NCBI GenBank assembly: GCA_002331465.1
Contig: DCYM01000236.1
Coordinates: forward strand, 925 to 12,174
Source of the DNA: Candidatus Neomicrothrix sp. UBA2110
GTDB taxonomy: Bacteria > Actinomycetota > Acidimicrobiia > Acidimicrobiales > Poriferisodalaceae
DNA length: 11,250 nucleotides
Reading direction: 5' to 3'
Shown: positions 1-6,947 of the stretch, one piece after another
Layout: every line of letters begins with the position of its first letter
Numbering within the stretch: the stretch's first letter is position 1
Made by a program: the position numbers and the translations under genes
Notes under the pieces: generated by a model
What the model was told of the DNA's origin: nothing
Database searches by the model: none
What the model saw: the letters and a program-made list of their open reading frames with translations, nothing else

Positions 1-7
1 CGCAACC

Positions 8-289
8 TTGGATTTGTCAGGAACAGTTGAAGAACAAGTCCAAGAGGTGCTGGTCAAACGAATCAACCCATCGATAGCAGCGCACGGCGGATACGCAGAA
101 CTGGTTCGCGTGGAAGGCTCCACAGTTTTGGTCAAGTTGGGCGGGGGTTGCCAAGGTTGTGGCATGGCAAACGCGACCGTCACCGCCGGTATCGAAAAAA
201 CTTTGATCGAGCTTCTCGATGGAGTCGAAAACGTCGTCGATATAACAGACCACACATCCGGCGAAAATCCCTATTTCGCTACCACCTAA
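8..289 (+). CDS. NifU-type Fe-S cluster scaffold/carrier protein (5' end uncertain)
   Basis: A single NifU C-terminal domain of about 93 residues. The signature GGGCQGCGMANATV carries the CxxC pair (Cys48 and Cys51 counted from the TTG at 8), which in this family holds a labile [4Fe-4S] cluster at a dimer interface for delivery to apo-proteins. The preceding INPSIAAHGGYAELV segment is also typical. The protein is cytosolic. The frame is open to the left edge, so the TTG at 8 is only the first visible start and the true start could lie outside; the conserved domain itself is complete, and stand-alone Nfu proteins are often this short. No other suf or isc gene is visible. An unrelated-looking acyl-CoA gene follows after 81 bases, so a shared operon is not shown. 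Family assignment is secure; the exact start is not. Confidence 0.88.
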   Translation: MDLSGTVEEQVQEVLVKRINPSIAAHGGYAELVRVEGSTVLVKLGGGCQGCGMANATVTAGIEKTLIELLDGVENVVDITDHTSGENPYFATT

Positions 290-334
290 GCGATTGAGTT
301 TCACACGACATGGCGTCGCCTCATAGGCGCTGCC

Positions 335-340
335 TAGACT
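335..340 (+). promoter_or_regulatory. Possible -10 box upstream of the synthase-like gene
   Basis: TAGACT matches the actinobacterial TANNNT -10 pattern and lies about 30 bases before the GTG at 371. No convincing -35 is visible at 17-18 bases upstream. The start itself is preceded by a GGGGG run at 362-366 that could serve as a Shine-Dalgarno. Confidence 0.25.
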
Positions 341-370
341 CAGGGTACGACTGAACTCCATGGGGGCGAT

Positions 371-1768
371 GTGAGAGGCATTATTGGCTATGGCACCTAC
401 GTGCCCTACTACCGGTTAGATCGTTCGAAGATCACCGCGGCAATGGGGGCAGGAGGAGGGCGCGGTCATCGTGCCGTAGCTGGCTACGACGAAGACACCA
501 CCACCATGGGTGTCGAGGCTGCCCGTAATGCCCTGCGCGGAAGCACGGTAACGCCATCTTCGATTTGGTTCGCCACGGCAAACCCCGCTTATCTGGACAA
601 AACCAATGCGACAGCTATTCAGGCTGCGCTTGATCTTCCACAAGACACATGGGCGGTCGATGCCGGTGGATCAGCTCGATCGGCGGAAGCTGCACTTCTG
701 GGCGCCAAGGGCACCCCAGGTATATCAATGGCTGTCGTATCCGATCTACGTACCGGTAATCCCACTAGCAACGATGAGAGCAATGGTGGTGACGGAGCTG
801 CAGCGGTCATCTTCGGTGATGACCAAGACGCTCCCGTTCTCGCTCATACGCTGGGGTTCGCAGCTTCCACGGGTGAATTCCTTGATCGCTACCGGCTTCC
901 CGGTGATACCTCAAGCCGTATATGGGAGGAACGGTTCGGGGAACAGGCGTATCTGGCGCTAGCGGAAGACGCGATAGAGCGAGCAACCAAATCTGCCAAC
1001 ATCGGGATGGAAGATATTGACAAAGTGGTCATCGCTGGCTTGCATGCGCGAGCAGTACGAGGTTTGTCGAAGATCGCCGGTGACAAATTGGTTGACGATC
1101 TCACCGGGCGCATCGGCAATCCAGGGGCGGCTCAACTTCCGGTTCTCGTTGCATCAGTTCTTGATCAAGCCGAACCAGGCGAAACCATTCTGTGTGTGCA
1201 CCTTGCTGATGGCGCCTACGCCAACGTGATGCGTACAACCGATGCCATAGCTGACTACACACCATTCGCGACCGTCGAATCTCAAATCGCAGCCGGAAGC
1301 GACAACCTCGAATACAACCTTTATCTCACATGGCGCGGTTTCCTTGATCGCGAACCGCCACGGCGTCCAGACCCCGATCGTCCTGGCGCACCTCCGACAT
1401 TTCGATCTGAGGATTGGAAGTACGCGTTCGTTGGTTCACGCGACCGTTCTTCTGGAGCGATCCACCTGCCACCAATGAGGGTTTCGATGGATGGTGGCGC
1501 GGTAGACGAAATGGAACGAATCAGGATGGCGGATGTACCCGCCACTATTACAACATTCACCGTTGACTACCTGGCGTTTTCTTTGTCTCCTCCAACCGTT
1601 GCTGTGGTTATCGACTTTGATGGAGGGGGAAGATTTCAGGCAGAGATGACTGACGTCGACCCGAACGAAGTCAAAATCGGAGACCGCGTGGAAATGACAT
1701 TCCGCCGCTTGTTCACCGCACAAGGCATTCACAACTACTTTTGGAAGGCTCGCGCACTCGCAGATTGA
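371..1768 (+). CDS. HMG-CoA synthase-like protein fused to a C-terminal DUF35 OB-fold
   Basis: Residues 1 to about 320 have the thiolase-superfamily fold of HMG-CoA synthase/KAS III-like enzymes: start MRGIIGYGTYVPYYRL, segment YDEDTTTMGVEAARNAL, and an N250-containing GRIGNPGAAQLP loop. Residues 345 to 465 match the DUF35 zinc-ribbon/OB-fold family (VGSRDRSSGAIHLPPMR, then TVDYLAFSLSPP and GDRVEMTFRRLF). Two hallmark features are missing. Where the synthase nucleophile Cys is expected the protein reads DAGGSARSAEAAL, with Ala102 at that position. The four zinc-ribbon Cys positions are Asp358, Ser361, Ser372 and Gly375. A histidine in the expected active-site region is kept (GLHARA, His225). 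HMG-CoA synthesis by the usual acyl-enzyme route therefore looks unlikely. The SCP2-type thiolase gene follows 76 bases downstream (to its ATG), suggesting a joint acyl-CoA condensing or cleaving complex. GTG start, with GGGGG just upstream. Fold assignment is firm; substrate and activity are unknown. Confidence 0.85.
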   Translation: MRGIIGYGTYVPYYRLDRSKITAAMGAGGGRGHRAVAGYDEDTTTMGVEAARNALRGSTVTPSSIWFATANPAYLDKTNATAIQAALDLPQDTWAVDAGGSARSAEAALLGAKGTPGISMAVVSDLRTGNPTSNDESNGGDGAAAVIFGDDQDAPVLAHTLGFAASTGEFLDRYRLPGDTSSRIWEERFGEQAYLALAEDAIERATKSANIGMEDIDKVVIAGLHARAVRGLSKIAGDKLVDDLTGRIGNPGAAQLPVLVASVLDQAEPGETILCVHLADGAYANVMRTTDAIADYTPFATVESQIAAGSDNLEYNLYLTWRGFLDREPPRRPDPDRPGAPPTFRSEDWKYAFVGSRDRSSGAIHLPPMRVSMDGGAVDEMERIRMADVPATITTFTVDYLAFSLSPPTVAVVIDFDGGGRFQAEMTDVDPNEVKIGDRVEMTFRRLFTAQGIHNYFWKARALAD

Positions 1769-1781
1769 GCGGACATAACTA

Positions 1782-1799
1782 GTATCCGTGCACGGATAC
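1782..1799. promoter_or_regulatory. Perfect 18-bp palindrome, likely operator
   Basis: GTATCCGTGCACGGATAC equals its own reverse complement over all 18 bases. It lies in the 76-base gap between the synthase-like gene and the thiolase ATG at 1845, and overlaps a weak -10-like TAGTAT at 1780-1785. Length and symmetry fit a homodimeric repressor site such as TetR-type. In RNA it could form a 7-bp stem with a TGCA loop, but no U-run follows, so a terminator is less likely. No regulator gene is in view. Confidence 0.55.
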
Positions 1800-1806
1800 A
1801 TCATTA

Positions 1807-1823
1807 TCTACCAAACTGGTAGA
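1807..1823. promoter_or_regulatory. Second inverted repeat, likely operator
   Basis: TCTACCA-AAC-TGGTAGA has perfect 7-base arms with a 3-base centre. It begins 8 bases after the 18-bp palindrome and ends about 21 bases before the thiolase ATG. The half-sites differ from those of the first palindrome, so two regulators or two functions are possible. It could also fold as a small leader hairpin. Confidence 0.45.
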
Positions 1824-1844
1824 ACACGACAAAGGAAAAGGGAC

Positions 1845-3035
1845 ATGGCCTCTCATGGCATAAAGGACCAGGTCGCCATCGTCGGAATGGGCTGCACGCC
1901 CTTCGGCGAGCACTGGGATAAGGGCGCCGATGACATGCTCATCGACGCGGCACACGAGGCGTATGCCTCAGCTGGGGTAACCCAGGACGACGTTGATGCC
2001 TTCTGGCTAGGGACTATGGGATCGGGTGTATCAGGACTCACTCTCTCAAAGCCACTACAAATCGACTACAAACCGGTTAGCCGCGTAGAGAACATGTGCG
2101 CAACGGGATCAGAGGCATTCAGAAATGCTTGCTATGCAGTGGCGTCTGGTGCATATGACGTCGTTATGGCTATCGGAGTGGAAAAGCTCAAGGACAGCGG
2201 TTACTCCGGACTTACCGGAAGTCGGCCCCCAAGCGACGGAACCGATTCATCGCTTACGGCGCCAGCAACCTTCAGTCTTCTCGCGCCGGCCTACGCCCAC
2301 AAGCACGGTCTCGACGAAGAGACGATGAAAGAAGTTCTTACCCGCATCGCTTGGAAGAACCACAAAAACGGTGCTCTGAACCCGCGGGCACAATTCCGCA
2401 AAGAAGTGGCTAAAGAGACCATCGCGGCCTCTCCGCTCGTAGCGGGCCCTCTGGGAATTTTTGATTGCTCAGGGGTAAGCGACGGTTCGGCAGCAGCCGT
2501 AATTGTGCGGGCAGAAGATGCCCATCGCTATACAGACAAGCCGCTCTATGTGAAGGCGTTGAGCTTTTCTTCTGGACCAGCAACCGGGGCCCTAGACCCA
2601 AGCTATGACTACACGACGTTCCGCGAAGTACGCACCTCAGCGGAGGAGGCCTATAAACAGGCCGGTATTAGCGATCCACGTAGTCAAATAGCGATGGCTG
2701 AGGTCCATGACTGCTTCACCCCGACTGAGTTGGTCCTTATGGAAGATTTGGGCTTCGCAGAAGAGGGAACAGCCTGGAAAGAGGCCCTCAACGGAACATT
2801 CGACCTTGACGGCGATCTGCCGGTAAACCCAGACGGCGGGCTCAAGAGCTTCGGCCACCCAATCGGCGCCTCCGGCTTGCGAATGCTATTTGAGTGTTGG
2901 CTGCAGCTAAGGGGCGAAGCACCTCCAGAGCGCCAGATTGACTCCGATCGGACACTTGGTTTAACTCATAACCTCGGTGGCCAACCCGGGGCTTGCGTGT
3001 CGTTCGTTGCGGTCGTCGGTTCCGAAGTGGGCTAG
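1845..3035 (+). CDS. SCP2-type thiolase / acetyl-CoA acetyltransferase family protein
   Basis: A 396-residue thiolase of the SCPx/lipid-transfer type, which forms or breaks carbon-carbon bonds of acyl-CoA substrates in the cytosol. Visible catalytic features, numbered from the ATG at 1845: nucleophile Cys85 in VENMCATGSEAF, the EVHDCFTPTE motif, the histidine motif KSFGHPIGASG, and the C-terminal HNLGGQPGACVSF that supplies the second cysteine. Unlike its upstream partner it looks catalytically complete. The frame extends to a GTG at 1788, but that would add 19 unconserved residues and start inside a palindrome; the ATG at 1845 has a purine-rich AAAGGAAAAGGG just upstream and is preferred. 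Related thiolases work with DUF35 proteins, for example in the archaeal acetoacetyl-CoA/HMG-CoA synthase complex and in the Ltp2-ChsH2 steroid aldolase. The fused OB-fold upstream makes such pairing likely. Substrate is unknown. Confidence 0.88.
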   Translation: MASHGIKDQVAIVGMGCTPFGEHWDKGADDMLIDAAHEAYASAGVTQDDVDAFWLGTMGSGVSGLTLSKPLQIDYKPVSRVENMCATGSEAFRNACYAVASGAYDVVMAIGVEKLKDSGYSGLTGSRPPSDGTDSSLTAPATFSLLAPAYAHKHGLDEETMKEVLTRIAWKNHKNGALNPRAQFRKEVAKETIAASPLVAGPLGIFDCSGVSDGSAAAVIVRAEDAHRYTDKPLYVKALSFSSGPATGALDPSYDYTTFREVRTSAEEAYKQAGISDPRSQIAMAEVHDCFTPTELVLMEDLGFAEEGTAWKEALNGTFDLDGDLPVNPDGGLKSFGHPIGASGLRMLFECWLQLRGEAPPERQIDSDRTLGLTHNLGGQPGACVSFVAVVGSEVG

Positions 3036-3056
3036 TTCCACCGAACGCTAACTATT

Positions 3057-3098
3057 CAACGACCGCTTGTCCCGGCCATGGGGGATGAGCGGTCGTTG
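3057..3098. terminator. Long stem-loop between convergent genes, probable bidirectional terminator
   Basis: The arms CAACGACCGCT (3057-3067) and AGCGGTCGTTG (3088-3098) pair perfectly over 11 bases. Pairing continues inward through T.G and G.T wobbles and TCCC/GGGA, giving about 17 pairs closed by an 8-base loop GGCCATGG. It sits 21 bases after the thiolase stop and 46 bases past the dxs stop, between genes that converge. No U-run follows on either strand, which is common for actinobacterial terminators. Confidence 0.7.
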
Positions 3099-3144
3099 CG
3101 CGTTCGAACGGCTACTCGACGCGTGCAGGGACTCCGCTTCAACT

Positions 3145-5004
3145 TCAGCAGGATTCAAGAGCCTTAATGACTTCAGCGGCTATGCCAGAAGCATCAAGAC
3201 CCAACTCGGCGTGTATCTCGGCGGCGGCGCCGTGAGGCAAATATTCATCTGGAGTGCCCAACTGCAACAACCTAGGAATTTGACCCTGCCGGCGTTGCAA
3301 GGCATCTGCTACGAGACTGCCGAAGCCCCCAACTCTGCTGCCGTCCTCAACGGTGACAATGAGAGGCAACTCGATTACTGAACGAATCATGTCGCGGTCA
3401 ACAGGTTTGAGAACCCTCGGATCCCAAATAGCTGCGTCAACGCCCTCTTGTGTGAGGAGATCCGCTGCGGCTTCTGCCGCCTGCAACATTGGTCCAGCCG
3501 CCAGGATCGCAACGTCACGCCCTTCTCTAACTTGTCGGGCACTTAATCCGTTTCCAACGACGTGTGACTCTTGAGCATTACCTTTGGGCCAACGGATTGC
3601 AACGGGCCCGTCGTCTATTTCAAGTGCCTGCTCCAACATTGCAGAAAGTTCTTGAATTGATGAGGGAGCCAAAATAGTCATTCCTGGTACCCGGGCGTAC
3701 ATAGCGATGTCATGAATCCCGTGATGTGACGCTCCATCTGGACCGGTTACTCCCGCCCTATCGATACAGATGATGACGGGCAGCCGATGCAATCCGATGT
3801 CGTACATCACTTGATCGAAGCCGCGCGCCAAGAAAGTTGAATAAATCGCTACGAACGGACGCAACCCTGCCCGGGCCATACCGGCAGCCGACGTCAGCGC
3901 ATGCTGTTCGGCGATACCTACATCAAAGAAGCGGTCCGGATAACGATCCTGAAATGGGATTAGCCCTGTCGATCCAGGCATTGCAGCGGTAATGGCCACG
4001 ACATCAGCGCGGCGGTCCGCTATGTCTAACAAAGCACTACTGAATTCGGAAGTGAAGTTCGCGCCTCCAGCAGAAGGTGAGTTACCGGTAGCGGGATCGA
4101 AGAGACCGATGTCGTGGAGGTGTTTTTCCTCGTCGGCTTCGGCGGGGGCGTAACCGCGTCCTTTATCGGTGAGGACGTGGACAACGATGGGGCCGTCTTC
4201 GTAGGACGAGGCATCGCGGAGAGCGGACTCCAGCGCGGCAATATCGTGCCCATCAATAGGACCCAGGTAACGGACCCCTAGCGTTTCGAAAAAAGCGGGC
4301 GGCTCCCACATCTCCCGCATTGCAGCCGCGGCTCCTGACAAACCACGCTTGACCTCGACGCCTAAAGGTAAACGGTCCAAAATGTTGGTCACCGCTTGCC
4401 GCCCCTTGAGGTAATTCGGGGACTGACGCAGCCGTGACATCACCGTTGCCAGCCTGCTTACCGTTGGAGCGTACGACCTTCCGTTGTCATTCAGAATTAT
4501 GACTGCGCGCTGGCCATAGTGACCAAGGTTGTTCAGAGCTTCGAAGGCCATGCCTCCAGTCATCGAACCGTCGCCAATAATCGCGACGACTCGACGATGC
4601 TGGTGATCCGTCAGTTCAAAGCCAGTAGCGAGGCCCGACGCCCAACTTAAAGAAGCGGAAGCGTGACTGTTCTCAAGTAAGTCATGTTCGGATTCTGCGG
4701 GATTGGGATAGCCAGATAAGCCGTGCCTTTGCCGCAGCGTGTCAAATTCAGCCGCCCGACCTGTGAGGATTTTATGCACGTAGGCCTGATGGCCGGTATC
4801 CCACACAATCGCATCGCGAGGTGATTCGAAAATTCGATGCACGGCGATGGTTAACTCGACCGCACCCAAGTTGGATCCCAGATGACCCCCGGTGCGAGAC
4901 ACCGCATCAACCAAAAATTCTCGGATCTCTTCGCAAAGTTCTAAAAGCTGATCGTCGTCAAGTGCACGCAGATCTGCCGGACTCTGGATCTTCTCAATGT
5001 ACAT
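3145..5004 (-). CDS. dxs: 1-deoxy-D-xylulose-5-phosphate synthase
   Basis: Dxs condenses pyruvate and glyceraldehyde 3-phosphate with thiamine diphosphate to make DXP, the first step of the MEP isoprenoid pathway; it is a cytosolic homodimer. The 619 residues match the usual length (about 620). In order: RTGGHLGSNLG (His41), DTGHQAYVHK (His72), NSHASASLS (His114), the ThDP/Mg2+ motif GDGSMTGG (144-151) to NDNGRS (172-177), and the transketolase-like pyrimidine domain from about 316 with GIAEQHA (Glu366, the ThDP-activating glutamate) and DGASHHGIHD (423-432). The transketolase C-terminal domain follows. NDNGRSYAPT and NSHASASLS are actinobacterial in style. ATG start, no strong Shine-Dalgarno. 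It is the last gene of the minus-strand run, 50 bases after the PAP2 gene, so it may be cotranscribed with it or use its own promoter. Confidence 0.96.
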   Translation of the reverse strand: MYIEKIQSPADLRALDDDQLLELCEEIREFLVDAVSRTGGHLGSNLGAVELTIAVHRIFESPRDAIVWDTGHQAYVHKILTGRAAEFDTLRQRHGLSGYPNPAESEHDLLENSHASASLSWASGLATGFELTDHQHRRVVAIIGDGSMTGGMAFEALNNLGHYGQRAVIILNDNGRSYAPTVSRLATVMSRLRQSPNYLKGRQAVTNILDRLPLGVEVKRGLSGAAAAMREMWEPPAFFETLGVRYLGPIDGHDIAALESALRDASSYEDGPIVVHVLTDKGRGYAPAEADEEKHLHDIGLFDPATGNSPSAGGANFTSEFSSALLDIADRRADVVAITAAMPGSTGLIPFQDRYPDRFFDVGIAEQHALTSAAGMARAGLRPFVAIYSTFLARGFDQVMYDIGLHRLPVIICIDRAGVTGPDGASHHGIHDIAMYARVPGMTILAPSSIQELSAMLEQALEIDDGPVAIRWPKGNAQESHVVGNGLSARQVREGRDVAILAAGPMLQAAEAAADLLTQEGVDAAIWDPRVLKPVDRDMIRSVIELPLIVTVEDGSRVGGFGSLVADALQRRQGQIPRLLQLGTPDEYLPHGAAAEIHAELGLDASGIAAEVIKALESC

Positions 5005-5039
5005 AAGGTTCGTTACTGGCGTTTCGTGGTACCGGTCAC

Positions 5040-5045
5040 ATTATC
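5040..5045 (-). promoter_or_regulatory. Possible -10 box for dxs
   Basis: On the minus strand GATAAT differs from TATAAT at one base and lies 35 bases before the dxs ATG, in the gap after the PAP2 stop codon. No good -35 is found at 16-18 bases; the closest TTGACA-like element, CTGACG, is 20 bases away. This could be an internal promoter giving dxs independent expression. Confidence 0.28.
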
Positions 5046-5054
5046 GGCTGACCG

Positions 5055-5855
5055 TCAGATGCCCCCGTCAGTTGTCGCGTTATTCATGTCGAACATTTGT
5101 CGATCTGCGATCCGATGAGCGAACCACATGCCTAGGGCTAATACAACCACGCCCGCGAGGCCATCAATCCAGTAATGGTTTGCGGTAACGATGATCCCAA
5201 AAAGAGTGGCCACCGGGTACAGCCACATGGCTACCCGAGCCGAGACAGTTTTCAAGACCGGCGCTATAGCGATGGTGCACCACGCGGCCCAAGCCAAATG
5301 CAGACTTGGCATCGCCGCCCATTGATTTGAAATGGCCTGCAACGTCCCTGAATCAAAAGACCACAATCCACCGTGGACCGACAGAGTGTCAACGAAAGAA
5401 AACTTGTTCATCGCTCCGCCATAAGGGGGCGGCGACGAAAGAAGCCGTGGCGGCATTAGAGGAAATGTGGCAAACCCGATCAGACCTAGGGCAGTAGTAA
5501 TCGCAAGCCCGGTGCGGTAACGAATAAAGCGAAGGGGAAACCGGCGATAAAGAAATAGGCCAACACCGATGGTCACAACAAAGTGGAGACTGCCGTAGAA
5601 CACGTTCCAGAACCACAAGAACCAACCCCAGTCCAGAAACCACTGTTGAAGGTCCTGCTCAAAGAAGAGACCAAGCCGTTTTTCGAATGCAATCACACGT
5701 TCGGCGTTTTTGGCCGCGGTGTCTGTCGTCGCGGCGAAAAATCCGTCAGAACCTAACTGGTTTCTCACCAGCCCATAGGCCAGATAGAAGCTCAATATGA
5801 ACAGAGCTTCCTTCCACCAACGCATCCTGGCGACAATCACCTTGGACGCTTTCAA
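5055..5855 (-). CDS. PAP2-family membrane phosphatase, inositol-phosphorylceramide-synthase-like
   Basis: An integral membrane protein of 266 residues resembling the PAP2_3/Aur1-like group, whose members act on lipid phosphates or transfer head groups. Catalytic motifs are visible: PPR (135-137), AMPSLHLAW with His186, and NHYWID with His227 and Asp231, the nucleophile histidine and its acidic partner. About six hydrophobic segments occur, roughly at 16-32, 78-103, 117-134, 187-200, 209-225 and 232-247. The start is a TTG whose last two bases form the stop TGA of the upstream gene (TTGA overlap). An AAGG sits 7 bases ahead, supporting this start; a GTG at 5840 or ATG at 5825 would trim 5 or 10 residues. 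The tight coupling to the flippase-like gene suggests joint lipid handling at the membrane. Substrate could be phosphatidic acid, a polyprenyl phosphate or a phosphoinositide; it cannot be read from sequence. Confidence 0.83.
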   Translation of the reverse strand: MKASKVIVARMRWWKEALFILSFYLAYGLVRNQLGSDGFFAATTDTAAKNAERVIAFEKRLGLFFEQDLQQWFLDWGWFLWFWNVFYGSLHFVVTIGVGLFLYRRFPLRFIRYRTGLAITTALGLIGFATFPLMPPRLLSSPPPYGGAMNKFSFVDTLSVHGGLWSFDSGTLQAISNQWAAMPSLHLAWAAWCTIAIAPVLKTVSARVAMWLYPVATLFGIIVTANHYWIDGLAGVVVLALGMWFAHRIADRQMFDMNNATTDGGI

Positions 5856-6838
5856 ACTCTGGCCTTCGACTTCAGATGGCGTGATCCCAAAACAAAAGCT
5901 GGTACTCCCGTCAGGCTGGCAATGAGGGTAACGCCATACATCAAGAGACCTAACACCACGCTTTGGCCACTGCTAACCCCGAAATTATCAAGAAAGAGAA
6001 CTAACGCAGCCTCGCGCACTCCTATTCCCCCAATCGCCACAGGAAGCACTTGTGCAATAAAGACCATTGGAATAAAAGCAAACCAGACGGTAGGCCCAAG
6101 GCGGATATCGACGGCGTTGGCGACGCAGACCACCGCAATCACCAAGCACATCTGAAAAGCGACTGCCACAGCTAGCAACCGAAGCATTGTGCCCGGTGCC
6201 TGCCGATAAATTTTGAGACCTCGATGAACAGCGGCAAGTGACCTTGTCACGCTGCTCTCTCCACTAAGGCGACCTCCAAAGCGCGGGTGTTCGGCCAGGT
6301 AGATAGTGAGTGACAGCAAAACGAGGGTTCCGATGGCGAGCCCCAGAGCAGCTTTCCCCCCTTTTGTGGAGACAAGTCCTGGATTGAAAACGAACGCAAG
6401 CAGCGTAATCAGAGGCAAGACGAGCCACCCCGTTAACCGTTCGATCACCACCGAAGCAAACGCGCTGGAGTGGTCGCGGATCTGGGCGCCCATTCGACTT
6501 ACCCGCAAAATGTCGCCGCCAACAGTTGTGGGGAGAAAGTTCCCAACGAACTGGCCGGCCACGAAATAGTTCAATACATCCAAAAATTTTTGTGGTTTAC
6601 CCAAGGTCCTACACACCTCTAGCCAACGAATTGACGCCAGACAAAATGCAGTCAACGTGGCTGCCAGTGATGCAACCATCCACAGCCAGCTTTCACTCCG
6701 CCAGTTGGGCCACCTCTGGAGGTCTGTTGCTGGGAAGCGTGTCAGCAGGACGGCCAGCATCGCAGCACTCGCGACAATACGCAGACCCAACGACGCCCTT
6801 TTCGGCAAACGTACATAGCGATAGATCTTCTGCGACAC
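5852..6838 (-). CDS. Lysylphosphatidylglycerol synthase transmembrane (flippase-like) family protein
   Basis: A 328-residue polytopic membrane protein of the LPG_synthase_TM (UPF0104, AglD/MprF-flippase-like) family. Conserved segments: GQFVGNFLPTTVGGDILRV (95-113), SVVIERLTGWLVLP (129-142), and QVLPVAIGGIGVREAALVLF (263-282). About seven or eight hydrophobic stretches are visible. Only the membrane domain is present: there is no C-terminal lysyl-transferase domain, so it is unlikely to aminoacylate lipids itself. Members of this type are thought to move or present lipid-linked substrates. Start is GTG at 6838 with no Shine-Dalgarno but a promoter-like element directly upstream, pointing to a very short or absent leader. 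It heads the minus-strand run flippase-like/PAP2/dxs. Family is secure, cargo unknown. Confidence 0.85.
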   Translation of the reverse strand: MSQKIYRYVRLPKRASLGLRIVASAAMLAVLLTRFPATDLQRWPNWRSESWLWMVASLAATLTAFCLASIRWLEVCRTLGKPQKFLDVLNYFVAGQFVGNFLPTTVGGDILRVSRMGAQIRDHSSAFASVVIERLTGWLVLPLITLLAFVFNPGLVSTKGGKAALGLAIGTLVLLSLTIYLAEHPRFGGRLSGESSVTRSLAAVHRGLKIYRQAPGTMLRLLAVAVAFQMCLVIAVVCVANAVDIRLGPTVWFAFIPMVFIAQVLPVAIGGIGVREAALVLFLDNFGVSSGQSVVLGLLMYGVTLIASLTGVPAFVLGSRHLKSKARV

Positions 6839-6848
6839 GAGAGAGCGA

Positions 6849-6877
6849 AGATTACGCTGCGCGAAGCCTTCTGAGAA
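6849..6877 (-). promoter_or_regulatory. Candidate promoter for the minus-strand lipid gene run
   Basis: On the minus strand TTCTCA (6877-6872) is followed after 17 bases by TAATCT (6854-6849). These match the -35 and -10 consensus at 4 of 6 positions and the TANNNT rule. Initiation about 7 bases further would fall only a few bases before the GTG at 6838, implying an almost leaderless transcript, in line with the missing Shine-Dalgarno. Confidence 0.38.
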
Positions 6878-6900
6878 GCCCGAAGCGGTCGCACTGCCGA

Positions 6901-6906
6901 TACTGT
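6901..6906 (+). promoter_or_regulatory. Possible -10 box for tldD
   Basis: TACTGT fits TANNNT and lies 41 bases ahead of the tldD ATG, in the 109-base divergent gap shared with the flippase-like gene. No -35 is recognisable at normal spacing. The tldD start has AAAGAGA (6934-6940) as a plausible Shine-Dalgarno. Confidence 0.25.
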
Positions 6907-6947
6907 GTCGCCAGAGCTAAACAAATGACCTCCAAAGAGAACGAATC

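Noticed and set aside
317..329. CGCC-TCATA-GGCG hairpin after the NifU gene as terminator
   Set aside because: Only four pairs and no U-run; too weak to call.
17..361. 114-residue minus-strand open frame across the NifU gene
   Set aside because: Antisense shadow of a conserved Fe-S protein gene, with no domain signature.
371..1768. Naming the gene mvaS (HMG-CoA synthase)
   Set aside because: The nucleophile Cys is replaced by Ala, no other mevalonate gene is present, and dxs indicates the MEP pathway.
1788..1844. Upstream GTG start for the thiolase
   Set aside because: It lies inside the 18-bp palindrome, adds 19 residues unlike any thiolase N-terminus, and the ATG at 1845 has a purine-rich ribosome site.
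3067..3381. 104-residue open frame on the + strand
   Set aside because: It is mostly antisense to the well-supported dxs 3' end and begins inside the terminator stem; no recognisable protein features.
5048..5071. Short direct repeat CTGACGG with a CTGA/TCAG symmetry near the PAP2 stop (minus strand)
   Set aside because: Seven-base repeats with mostly coding overlap are expected by chance in 11 kb; no further copies seen nearby.
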